Positions 1 through 7,784 are shown, counted from the stretch's first letter. The stretch: 40,101 bases of DNA from Flavobacteriales bacterium (GCA_947465255.1 CANIAA010000003.1:1-40101), one strand, 5' to 3'. The notes: a model not told the origin generated them from the sequence alone. Numbers and translations are program-made.

Positions 1-553
1 AAGAAGGCATTCGATTCTTTTGCAAATACGCCGGCACATGATTCGCAACAATTCCCGATAAACGTCCATAGGGAATGCCACTTGGCAACACATCCATCTT
101 CGGACTTCCCTGCAAAAAAATCATCTTGCCGGACGTGAATTCGGAACGCCCTGTTTCAGCGATGTAACTCAACAAGGCATTGCGCGCAGTGCCTATATGA
201 TTCGGCATCGAATCGTTGGTAAGCGGTATGTATTTCGTGCCGCTTGTGGTGCCACTAGTTTTACAGAAATACTTCGGCACACCCGGCCACAACACATCGC
301 GCTCTCCTGCCTTCGCTCTCTCGATGTATGGCAGTATCCCTTCGTAATCAACAACAGGCATGGAGTCCTTCCACTCGTTGTAATTCCCAACGTCCACAAA
401 ACGATGATCTGTTCCAAAAGCAGTACTCTTTGCTTTGTGAAGCAACGCGCGCATAACCTCATCCTGCCTTTGCACAGCGTGAACAGCATCACGTTGAATG
501 CCTTTGTAAACCAGGCGTGCATAGAGTTTAGCTGCAAGGGACTTGGCTGACAT
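1..553 (-). CDS. GH3 auxin-responsive promoter family protein (acyl adenylase/amidosynthetase-like), N-terminal part, truncated by window edge
   Basis: Reverse-strand frame from ATG at 553 is open to position 1: MSAKSLAAKLYARLVYKGIQRDAVHAVQRQDEVMRALLHKAKSTAFGTDHRF...VLWPGVPKYFCKTSGTTSGTKYIPLTNDSMPNHI...; CKTSGTTSGTKYIP matches the GH3 ATP-binding motif. Not in the ORF track because it has no stop in the window. Confidence 0.88.
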   Translation of the reverse strand, partial: MSAKSLAAKLYARLVYKGIQRDAVHAVQRQDEVMRALLHKAKSTAFGTDHRFVDVGNYNEWKDSMPVVDYEGILPYIERAKAGERDVLWPGVPKYFCKTSGTTSGTKYIPLTNDSMPNHIGTARNALLSYIAETGRSEFTSGKMIFLQGSPKMDVLPSGIPYGRLSGIVANHVPAYLQKNRMPS

Positions 554-562
554 AAGCGCGAT

Positions 563-2446
563 TTAACGACGTACAACCGTTGCCTGATAGTGCTCCTCAC
601 CCGCATTCATCAGCACATGATAAACACCGGCAGGCAGCTCGCTCACACTCGGCTTATACTGAAGTTGAGTGGATGGTAAAAACCAATCGTCTCTTACGAG
701 TCTTCCTGTTCCGTCAAACCATTGTATCGCTACCCGATTCTTAAGATGAGTCGGCAACTCAATCAACACTTCATCACTTGCCGGATTCGGATAAACACGC
801 AAACGCTCCGCTCCGGTAAATGATTCCTCAACCGAATTGAAAGCCGCAAAATTCATACGAACCATGGGCAACATGTCTAAGTAGTACCAATCATTCGGGA
901 AGTAACGAACCAGCGCGGTGCCTTCTTCTGCGTCGCCCGACATGGCACATACAAAGTTGTCTACACCATCCGTACTTGCAACTGCGACGTAGTAGGCCTC
1001 GCCGGCATAAAGCTGAATAGGATTATCAAACACCAGATTCGTCAATATCTGATCACCATAGCCATTAAGCATTGATGCTGTCAAATCAATCGGCTGCGTT
1101 GTGCCAAGCAAATCGGCTTCAATGCCCGTTGAAATATCAAAGCGATAAATTCTACCTTGTATTTGTGCCGGCGTTGAAGACCCTATTCCAACTCCAACTG
1201 TAATCGAGTGACACGTTAAGTCCTCTGCCGTTATATGAAATACATTACCCAACTCATACTCGATATCGGCTTGCTCGGGCGCACCCAAGTAAACGGCACT
1301 GGCGAAAATCCGATCGCGCGCATACTGCACATCATCTATGTAGAAAAACGTTGTATCTGTATTATTCGTCTCATCTTCATCGACCTCTTGCTGATCAACC
1401 CCAAAGGCCAATTTATACTCTCCGACAACAGGAGCCATCTGATAATTGCCTGCACGCAACTCAATCGACTCGCCCGTGTTGATGAAAAAACCTTCAACTC
1501 CGGAGGTCTCATGAATAATCGCTCCCGAAGGGTGAGCTAATACATCCACATGCAAGCGACAATCAGATTGAAAGACCCCTCCTAAATTGGCAGCCGTAGC
1601 GGAAAATTTCAAATCGGGCGGCATAGCAGTTGGATATTTGGAATACTGCATGTACTCGTATCCCGTCGGATGCGAAGGATCCAGTAAATCGAAGTCACCG
1701 TAGTTGTATGAAGTAATAGCCAAATCATTGCTGAACGTATTGATTAGCTCAACATCGTCGAGCTGCCAGTAGTAATACATGGCATCAAATACAAAGCGAA
1801 TACGCACATTAGGTTGGTAAGCCACGTAAGTCGAAATCTGTATCACCTGCTCATCATATGGCAGTGTAGGATTGGGTACTTCCGGGTTTGAAAAAACAGG
1901 AAACCAGCCAAACCCTCCATCAATGGAAACTTCAACGTAGGTATTACCTGTCAGCTTCTTGCAATACTGATTGAACTTGAGCGCAACACTTGCATAAGCT
2001 GAAAGATCAATCTGCGGCGATGTCAGTGTCGCATAGTGCGGACCCGGTGCCGGCCCTGTTCCGAAATTCGCTTCACTGCAGGGCAAATCCGGATTATCCC
2101 ACCAGTTCGAATCGAAAATCATGAAACCATTAGCAGCCGTAGGGCTTAAGATGGGCTCCCCCAAATTACCCACCACACAACTGCCTCGCGAACCAACTTC
2201 GATGTTCGGAGTCGTATTAGGGCCGCGAAATTCCCAGTTAGCAACGCCGCCGGAAGCAAAACTGCTCCACCCGCTATTGAAGCCATCCGAAAAATCTTCC
2301 GCCCAAATAACATCACGATTGCCTCCTTCAGCGCTAAACACATGAGGATCCAAAGCATAGCTTCCGGGTGCTGGTGAAAAACGATGTTGTCCTAATGCCA
2401 GCGCACAACACATTAACAAGCACGCCGTCGTGTAAAGTGATTTCAT
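563..2446 (-). CDS. Secreted protein with T9SS type A C-terminal sorting domain
   Basis: Signal peptide MKSLYTTACLLMCCALALGQ; MAM/choice-of-anchor J-like N-terminal region (WAEDFSDGFNSGW...); C-terminus LRVYPNPASDEVLIELP...LPAGVYHVLMNAGEEHYQATVVRR is a typical T9SS type A CTD. Confidence 0.88.
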   Translation of the reverse strand: MKSLYTTACLLMCCALALGQHRFSPAPGSYALDPHVFSAEGGNRDVIWAEDFSDGFNSGWSSFASGGVANWEFRGPNTTPNIEVGSRGSCVVGNLGEPILSPTAANGFMIFDSNWWDNPDLPCSEANFGTGPAPGPHYATLTSPQIDLSAYASVALKFNQYCKKLTGNTYVEVSIDGGFGWFPVFSNPEVPNPTLPYDEQVIQISTYVAYQPNVRIRFVFDAMYYYWQLDDVELINTFSNDLAITSYNYGDFDLLDPSHPTGYEYMQYSKYPTAMPPDLKFSATAANLGGVFQSDCRLHVDVLAHPSGAIIHETSGVEGFFINTGESIELRAGNYQMAPVVGEYKLAFGVDQQEVDEDETNNTDTTFFYIDDVQYARDRIFASAVYLGAPEQADIEYELGNVFHITAEDLTCHSITVGVGIGSSTPAQIQGRIYRFDISTGIEADLLGTTQPIDLTASMLNGYGDQILTNLVFDNPIQLYAGEAYYVAVASTDGVDNFVCAMSGDAEEGTALVRYFPNDWYYLDMLPMVRMNFAAFNSVEESFTGAERLRVYPNPASDEVLIELPTHLKNRVAIQWFDGTGRLVRDDWFLPSTQLQYKPSVSELPAGVYHVLMNAGEEHYQATVVRR

Positions 2447-2514
2447 ACAGTCAATTGTTCGGAACGAATATAGGCGAAGAAAGAGCGGTGCCGCGCTGCA
2501 ATATTCCGCAACTC

Positions 2515-3129
2515 TTACAGAGCTACGACTACTTCCAGCTTACCCATTGTTTTGTGCCAAAGGCGAAAGCTGCGCTCGCCATGAACTCCGGAGTACTTCG
2601 CATCCAAAACCGGATCATCACATTGAAACGGCATAACCTCAATGTGCGCGGCAAAGTCAACCTGCTGTCCCCAATACTTGAATATCGCTTCCTTCGAACT
2701 CCAAACGATTGTCAGAGCTCGCACGATTTCAGCATGACTTTCCAGCCAACTCCACTCGCTGCTTGAACAAAACTTACGGCGAATCGTGAAGATCTGCTCG
2801 GTCGGTTCTTGAATATCCAGACCAATAGTGCCATCCGAGATTACCACAGCCACGCTGTTCTTGCAGTGTGAAATAGACAATGCACCTTGAGGAAGAACAG
2901 GCTTTCCATTGGCGAGAACATCAGGCCGCCCAATACCTTGGTTATGCAGTAAAAGCCTTGTCGCAAGCCATTCTCGCCTTCGATGCGAGGCTTTCAATGG
3001 GGGCATTTGCTCGCCCGTTGCCAGCAACTCCCATTGCTGAAGGAGCTCTTCATCCGACTCCGTGGGTGTCCACAAAGCCAGCGAGAAAGTGGTGTTCTCT
3101 ATTGATGAATGAACTATTTCAGCTTGCAT
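2515..3129 (-). CDS. 4'-phosphopantetheinyl transferase superfamily protein
   Basis: Motifs SISHCKNSVAVVISDGTIGLDIQ and VWSSKEAIFKYWG match the Sfp/AcpS-like PPTase signature (GxDxE-like, WxxKEAxxK). Confidence 0.85.
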   Translation of the reverse strand: MQAEIVHSSIENTTFSLALWTPTESDEELLQQWELLATGEQMPPLKASHRRREWLATRLLLHNQGIGRPDVLANGKPVLPQGALSISHCKNSVAVVISDGTIGLDIQEPTEQIFTIRRKFCSSSEWSWLESHAEIVRALTIVWSSKEAIFKYWGQQVDFAAHIEVMPFQCDDPVLDAKYSGVHGERSFRLWHKTMGKLEVVVAL

Positions 3130-3205
3130 GGGTTACTGCTTCGTGCAAACCTACGAAAAGGCCATTTTTTTCGGTTTTTTTTAACGAAATGTGTTAGCTT
3201 AATCC

Positions 3206-3213
3206 TATCTTTG
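3206..3213 (+). promoter_or_regulatory. Bacteroidota -7 box (TATCTTTG) upstream of ahcY
   Basis: Exact match to TAnnTTTG, 35 nt upstream of the ahcY ATG; the -33 element is not clear. Confidence 0.5.
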
Positions 3214-3247
3214 CACCCTCTTTTTCAAGTTATTAAAACCAATTAAC

Positions 3248-4567
3248 ATGAGCATTCCAACAGCCGACAAGGTTACGACCTACAAAGTGAAAGACATGAG
3301 CCTCGCAGAATGGGGCCGCAAAGAAATCAAATTGGCCGAAGCAGAAATGCCCGGATTGATGAGCTTGCGCTCTGAGTTCGGTCCTTCTAAACCTCTCGCA
3401 GGTGCGCGCGTTGCAGGATGTCTGCACATGACCATTCAAACCGCTGTACTCATCGAAACACTCGTTGAACTCGGCGCTGAAGTGAGCTGGAGCTCATGCA
3501 ACATCTTCTCTACGCAAGACCACGCTGCTGCTGCTATCGCTGCTGCCGGAATTCCAGTTTATGCTTGGAAGGGAATGAACCACGAAGAATTCGACTGGTG
3601 CATCGAGCAAACGCTTCATGCGTTCAGCGGTGGCCAGGCTCTCAATATGATCCTCGACGATGGTGGTGACCTTACCAACATGGTATTCGACAAATATCCT
3701 GAGCTCGTTGCCGGTATCCGCGGTATCTCAGAAGAAACTACAACCGGAGTTCTACGCTTGTATGAGCGCGAAAAGAATGGCACTTTGTTGTTGCCTGCCA
3801 TCAACATCAACGACTCAGTTACCAAGAGCAAATTCGATAACAAATACGGCTGCCGCGAATCACTCGTAGACGCTATCCGTCGTGCTACCGACCTTATGAT
3901 GGCCGGTAAAGTGGCTGTTGTTGCCGGTTTCGGTGACGTAGGAAAAGGATCTGCCGATTCATTGCGCCATGCAGGTGTGCGTGTAATGGTGTCTGAAATC
4001 GACCCAATCTGCGCATTGCAAGCAGCTATGGAAGGTTATGAAGTGAAGAAAATGGACAACGCCATTCCGGAAGCAGATATCGTGGTAACTGCAACAGGTA
4101 ACCACAACATCATCGTGGACCGTCACTTCAAAAACATGAAGCACAACGCGGTAGTTTGCAACATCGGTCACTTCGATAACGAAATCGATATGGCTTGGTT
4201 GAACACGAACTACGGCAACACCAAAGACACCATCAAGCCTCAGGTCGACAAATACTCAATCGGCGACAAAGACATCATCGTATTGGCTGAAGGCCGCTTG
4301 GTAAACCTCGGCTGTGCAACCGGTCACCCATCATTCGTAATGAGCGCATCGTTTACCAACCAAACAATTGCTCAATTGGAAATCTGGGAAAACCATAAGA
4401 ACTACGAAAACAAGGTATACGTTCTCCCAAAGCAACTTGATGAGAAGGTTGCACGCTTGCACCTTGCCAAAGTGAACGTCGAACTCGAAACCCTCACACC
4501 AAGCCAAGCCGAATACATCGGCGTGAAAGTGGAAGGACCGTATAAGTCGGACACGTACAGGTATTAA
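3248..4567 (+). CDS. ahcY: Adenosylhomocysteinase
   Basis: 439 aa with SAHase landmarks: [78 protein letters not shown]-terminal YKSDTYRY. Confidence 0.98.
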   Translation: MSIPTADKVTTYKVKDMSLAEWGRKEIKLAEAEMPGLMSLRSEFGPSKPLAGARVAGCLHMTIQTAVLIETLVELGAEVSWSSCNIFSTQDHAAAAIAAAGIPVYAWKGMNHEEFDWCIEQTLHAFSGGQALNMILDDGGDLTNMVFDKYPELVAGIRGISEETTTGVLRLYEREKNGTLLLPAININDSVTKSKFDNKYGCRESLVDAIRRATDLMMAGKVAVVAGFGDVGKGSADSLRHAGVRVMVSEIDPICALQAAMEGYEVKKMDNAIPEADIVVTATGNHNIIVDRHFKNMKHNAVVCNIGHFDNEIDMAWLNTNYGNTKDTIKPQVDKYSIGDKDIIVLAEGRLVNLGCATGHPSFVMSASFTNQTIAQLEIWENHKNYENKVYVLPKQLDEKVARLHLAKVNVELETLTPSQAEYIGVKVEGPYKSDTYRY

Positions 4568-4569
4568 TT

Positions 4570-4659
4570 ACTAGTGACTAGTGACTAGTGACTAATTTGT
4601 GAAGGATCGACCTTTACATCATTAGTCACTAGTCATTTTACATTTGTCATTAGTCATTA
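4570..4659. repeat. Intergenic hairpin repeat, family A copy 1: (ACTAGTG)3 arm, 39-bp core, (ATTAGTC)-type arm
   Basis: Heptads ACTAGTG at 4570-4576, 4577-4583, 4584-4590; core AATTTGTGAAGGATCGACCTTTACATCATTAGTCACTAG (4594-4632) recurs at 5202-5240 with 2 differences; right arm is complementary to the left heptads. Confidence 0.85.
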
Positions 4660-4739
4660 CCTCGGGGCAACCCTTTGATTTTCACCGCGTCTTAGTATTG
4701 GAAGGGAAAAGTCCTTTCCATAACTAAATCTATTTTACA

Positions 4740-5171
4740 ATGGTTTCCTCTAGCATTTTTCAATCATTGGTGAATGAGTATGCGGGGTATACGTTCCTAG
4801 TGGGCTTCCTGCTCGTCATTGGTTCGTTGGGTGCGGCACGTTTGTTCGCCAAAGCAGATCAGCCCTGGGTAGCTGCGTTAGTTCCTGTTTGGAATGTGGT
4901 TGTTGTTCTGAAAATGGTAGGTCGGCCGGTAAGCCACCTGGCGTTTTTTCTTGTTCCTTTTTACAACATTTACTTCTTCTTCCGTCTCTGTGTCGAATTG
5001 GCGCAATCGTTCGGAAAGTACTCGTTGATAGACTACATCTTGGTATGTGTGTTCAATGTGTTTTATGTCTTGAATCTCGCATTGGCCTATAATGAAGAAT
5101 ATCAGGGCCCGGTCTACGGTGTTGATCGTGATCACCGCGAACATGCCGGTGATGCGCTAGCCGCAGGCTAG
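4740..5171 (+). CDS. DUF5684-like small integral membrane protein
   Basis: 143 aa; several hydrophobic helices and the pattern ADQPWVAALVPVWNVVVVLKMVGRP...FFLVPFYNIYFFFRLCVELAQSFGK typical of DUF5684. Stop codon lies inside repeat family A copy 2. Confidence 0.7.
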   Translation: MVSSSIFQSLVNEYAGYTFLVGFLLVIGSLGAARLFAKADQPWVAALVPVWNVVVVLKMVGRPVSHLAFFLVPFYNIYFFFRLCVELAQSFGKYSLIDYILVCVFNVFYVLNLALAYNEEYQGPVYGVDRDHREHAGDALAAG

Positions 5172-5274
5172 TGGCTAGTGGCTAGTGGCGAGTGGCTAGT
5201 TAATTTGTGAAGGACCGACCTTTGCATCATTAGTCACTAGCCATTAGCCACTAGTCATTTGTCATTAGTCATTT
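5167..5274. repeat. Intergenic hairpin repeat, family A copy 2: GCTAGTG-type heptads x5, 39-bp core, complementary heptad arm
   Basis: GCTAGTG at 5167-5187 (x3), GCGAGTG 5188-5194, GCTAGTT 5195-5201; core AATTTGTGAAGGACCGACCTTTGCATCATTAGTCACTAG at 5202-5240, same orientation as copy 1. Confidence 0.85.
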
Positions 5275-5766
5275 GACGACTGGTCCCACCTCCACCACAT
5301 TACTCTCATTCATATCTCGGTCTACTATCTTGACCTTAAACATGACCGTGTCGTATTCGCTGGGTAAATTCCACAATGGCATATCAATACGTATCTCGCC
5401 TTCTTGCGTCTGATCTTGCCCTGTAGGCTTTGCCCATGGGACCACATAGTAAAACGCAACGTCAGGATCGGGCTCCGGTCCGTCGCACGGATCAATTGGC
5501 ACCCATACCCATTGGCCGTTCTGCTTTTCATAATACTCTGCATAGAGGTTCCAACGACGAATGCATGGCTCAAATAGACCCGTTGTATCAGCTTCCTCCA
5601 ATCCGTAGTTACCGTCGCCGTCCGTAAAACTCAATACCATGGTGGCGGCGCTACCGGCAACATCAAGTCGGCCCGTCAATAACCGCGGCTCGTCCGGAAA
5701 ATTCTCACGCTCCAGACAACCGGCGAAAATCACAGAAATTCCAAATAAAATGAGGGCGCGTTTCAT
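5269..5766 (-). CDS. Predicted lipoprotein, hypothetical
   Basis: Start placed at internal ATG 5766 (MKRALILFGISVIFAGCLERENFPDEP), giving a lipobox (FAGC); the ORF-track start at 5850 would precede the signal peptide. Confidence 0.7.
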   Translation of the reverse strand: MKRALILFGISVIFAGCLERENFPDEPRLLTGRLDVAGSAATMVLSFTDGDGNYGLEEADTTGLFEPCIRRWNLYAEYYEKQNGQWVWVPIDPCDGPEPDPDVAFYYVVPWAKPTGQDQTQEGEIRIDMPLWNLPSEYDTVMFKVKIVDRDMNESNVVEVGPVVK

Positions 5767-5767
5767 G

Positions 5768-6886
5768 ATGCTCAAAACTATCGATTTTCTTTGTTCCCGA
5801 ATGAAAAATCTGCCTGATCCTTTTTCCATCTCTTCCAGTGCCCAACGCAACGAAGCCGCTCTGGAGATATTCCGACATCAGGCGGAGCATTGTGATATCT
5901 ATCACCAATACCTGAAGGCGATCAAAGTCAATGCGCTTGAAATACAAAACGCAATCGACATTCCCTATCTCCCCATTTCATTTTTCAAAACCCATCGCGT
6001 TTCCACGGGAGATTTCACTCCTGAAATCACTTTTACCAGCAGCGGTACCAGCCTTCGACTTCGCTCAGGCACCGTTGCTCAGGACGCCCGTTCAGAGCAG
6101 GCAAACAGTGCCCGAGCGGAACCCAGGGACGGTGCCCGAGCGGAACCGAGGGACGGTGCCCGAGCGGAGTCGAGGGCCCGTCATCTTGTTCGTTCCCTCG
6201 TCACCTACCGCCGCGCATTCCAACAAGCGTTCGAGTTGCAATACGGCTCCCCTTCTAACTACGTGATATACGCGCTGCTTCCATCGTACCTCGAGCGCGA
6301 AGGCTCATCGCTCATTCTCATGGCTGAAGAGCTCATTGCACAAGCGCAGCCGGGCAGCGGATTCTTTTTGCGACATCACGAAGAGTTACAGGCATTGCTC
6401 ATCGATAACGAGAAAGCCGGCAAGAAAAATCTGTTACTCGGTGTCACGTTCGCACTGCTTGACTTTGCCGAAGCGATGCCCACTCCGTTACCCAACACCA
6501 TCATCATGGAAACAGGCGGCATGAAAGGCCGACGCAAAGAACTCATCCGCGAAGAGGTGCATCGCATTTTGAAAGATGCATTTCAAGTAAAGCACATTCA
6601 CAGCGAATACGGCATGACAGAGCTGCTATCCCAAGCTTATTCGAAAGGTGAAGGCATCTTCAACTGCCCACCCTGGATGAGCGTTTCGGTGCGCGACGTG
6701 CAAGACCCGCTCAGCAACTACACCACAGGCAAAGGCGGACTCAACATCATGGACTTGGCGAACATCGATTCGTGCGCATTCATCGCCACACAAGACCTCG
6801 GCATCGTGCACCCCGATGGAAGCTTCGAAGTCACCGGCCGTTTCGACCACGCCGATGTGCGCGGGTGTAATTTGATGGTGGTGTAA
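5768..6886 (+). CDS. LuxE-like acyl-protein synthetase domain protein carrying an in-frame repeat insertion
   Basis: ITFTSSGT, ALLPSYLEREGSSLILM, LLGVTFALLDFAEAMP, NTIIMETGGMKGRRKELIREEVHRILKDAF, HSEYGMTELLSQAYSKG, GRFDHADVRGCNLMV are LuxE/acyl-protein synthetase landmarks. Start taken at 5768 (alternative 5801) because the upstream part of the ORF overlaps the divergent lipoprotein gene. Confidence 0.82.
   Translation: MLKTIDFLCSRMKNLPDPFSISSSAQRNEAALEIFRHQAEHCDIYHQYLKAIKVNALEIQNAIDIPYLPISFFKTHRVSTGDFTPEITFTSSGTSLRLRSGTVAQDARSEQANSARAEPRDGARAEPRDGARAESRARHLVRSLVTYRRAFQQAFELQYGSPSNYVIYALLPSYLEREGSSLILMAEELIAQAQPGSGFFLRHHEELQALLIDNEKAGKKNLLLGVTFALLDFAEAMPTPLPNTIIMETGGMKGRRKELIREEVHRILKDAFQVKHIHSEYGMTELLSQAYSKGEGIFNCPPWMSVSVRDVQDPLSNYTTGKGGLNIMDLANIDSCAFIATQDLGIVHPDGSFEVTGRFDHADVRGCNLMVV
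6051..6180. repeat. Repeat family B element inserted in the LuxE-like ORF, with terminal inverted repeats and three internal 24-bp units
   Basis: Left end CCTTCGACTTCGCTCAGGCACC; reverse complement of right end is CCCTCGACTCCGCTCGGGCACC. Internal direct repeats GTGCCCGAGCGGAACC(C/G)AGGGACG at 6108-6131 and 6132-6155, variant from 6156. Confidence 0.85.
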
Positions 6887-6899
6887 CTTCTAATCGTTT

Positions 6900-6966
6900 T
6901 TAACCGCAGAGGCGCAAAGTTCGCAGAGATTTTCACTCTTTGCGAACTTTGCGCCTCTGCGGTTAA
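6900..6966. repeat. Repeat family C hairpin copy 1
   Basis: TTAACCGCAGAGGCGCAAAGTTCGCAGAGA / TCTTTGCGAACTTTGCGCCTCTGCGGTTAA: 30-bp stem with one mismatch, 7-nt loop. Confidence 0.92.
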
Positions 6967-7105
6967 TAAAAAAATCCCCTGTAAAAAAGCAACCACCCAC
7001 ACCTCACCTTCGTCTTATATCCGGAGCACAACTCCACGATAAAACTGAAGCCGCTTGGCGTGCTGCAACACCCTCTCGGTTTTTGACTATCATGATTTCC
7101 TAAAC

Positions 7106-7143
7106 AAATAAACCGGGTTGGAAACGATTCGGTTTATTTTTTT
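7106..7143 (+). terminator. Terminator-like hairpin with T-tract
   Basis: AAATAAACCG...CGGTTTATTTTTTT: 10-bp stem, 14-nt loop, run of T; follows an otherwise unexplained intergenic stretch. Confidence 0.5.
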
Positions 7144-7163
7144 GTATGAACCGCAGTTTGGTT

Positions 7164-7226
7164 TTAACCGCAGAGGCGCAGAGGAAGCAGAAAAAAACTC
7201 TGCATACTCTGCGCCTCTGCGGTTAA
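7164..7226. repeat. Repeat family C hairpin copy 2 (left flank of GxxExxY gene)
   Basis: TTAACCGCAGAGGCGCAGAGGAAGCAGAAAAAAACTCTGCATACTCTGCGCCTCTGCGGTTAA; 20-bp terminal arms are exactly complementary. Confidence 0.93.
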
Positions 7227-7251
7227 TAAAAACACCTCAACCAAAAAAATA

Positions 7252-7635
7252 CTATTCCTCTAGCCCATTGACCACCCGACGAATACCATTCTTCAGAATC
7301 AGGGAATTGAAGTTGATGAGCAAACCCATTCGAAAGTCGCCTTGCTTGAGATAACTGAGCAACTGGGCAAAGTGGATGTCGTTCAGCTCGGATACTGACT
7401 TAGTTTCGACAACCAAACGCTTCTCCACCAACAAGTCCATTCGAAACCCGCATTCCAACTTCACTCCGCGATACTTAAGTGGCATGGCAACCTCTTTCTC
7501 AACACACAGTCCGAGTTGAGTAATTTCATAACATAAACACTCCTGATAAGCCTTCTCCAACAGTCCCGGACCTAGTTCCCGGTGAACCTTCATGGCTGCA
7601 CCCAATACTGAATAACTAAGTTCATTGTACGTCAT
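7252..7635 (-). CDS. GxxExxY protein (PDDEXK_3-like)
   Basis: MTYNELSYSVLGAAMKVHRELGPGLLEKAYQECLCYEI...EKEVAMPLKYRGVKLECGFRMDLLVEKRLVVETKSVSELNDIHFAQLLSYLK: GPGLLEKAY is the GxxExxY motif; D..LVE...VVETKS resembles a PDDEXK core. Start could also be 7647 or 7680. Confidence 0.9.
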   Translation of the reverse strand: MTYNELSYSVLGAAMKVHRELGPGLLEKAYQECLCYEITQLGLCVEKEVAMPLKYRGVKLECGFRMDLLVEKRLVVETKSVSELNDIHFAQLLSYLKQGDFRMGLLINFNSLILKNGIRRVVNGLEE

Positions 7636-7709
7636 TTTTAGCTGCAACATTCGGCCTTTAGACAATGGCATGCAACCCATAAATTATAAGAATATATGCC
7701 GTTTATTCC

Positions 7710-7771
7710 TTAACCGCAGAGGCGCAGAGTATGCAGAGTTTTTTCTGCTATCTCTGCGCCTCTGCGGTTAA
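7710..7771. repeat. Repeat family C hairpin copy 3 (right flank of GxxExxY gene, inverted relative to copy 2)
   Basis: TTAACCGCAGAGGCGCAGAGTATGCAGAGTTTTTTCTGCTATCTCTGCGCCTCTGCGGTTAA; nearly identical to the reverse complement of copy 2 (one T-run length change and two substitutions). Confidence 0.93.
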
Positions 7772-7784
7772 AACAAACAAGCGG

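Noticed and set aside
197-550. 117-aa ORF on plus strand
   Set aside because: Antisense to the GH3 gene; no recognisable motif.
193-606. 137-aa ORF on minus strand
   Set aside because: Out of frame with the well-supported GH3 coding frame (553 to 1); Cys/Arg-rich low-quality translation.
3130-3247. Possible SAH riboswitch upstream of ahcY
   Set aside because: Only about 118 nt with A/T runs and a -7 box; no visible SAH riboswitch-like conserved stem or motif.
4878-5144. 88-aa minus-strand ORF in the DUF5684-like gene
   Set aside because: Antisense to a hydrophobic membrane protein frame with family-like motifs; the translated ORF looks random.
6967-7105. Possible small RNA between the hairpin at 6900 and the T-tract hairpin at 7106
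   Set aside because: The terminator-like hairpin is suggestive, but I see no recognised RNA family or promoter, so no ncRNA is called; RNA-seq would decide.
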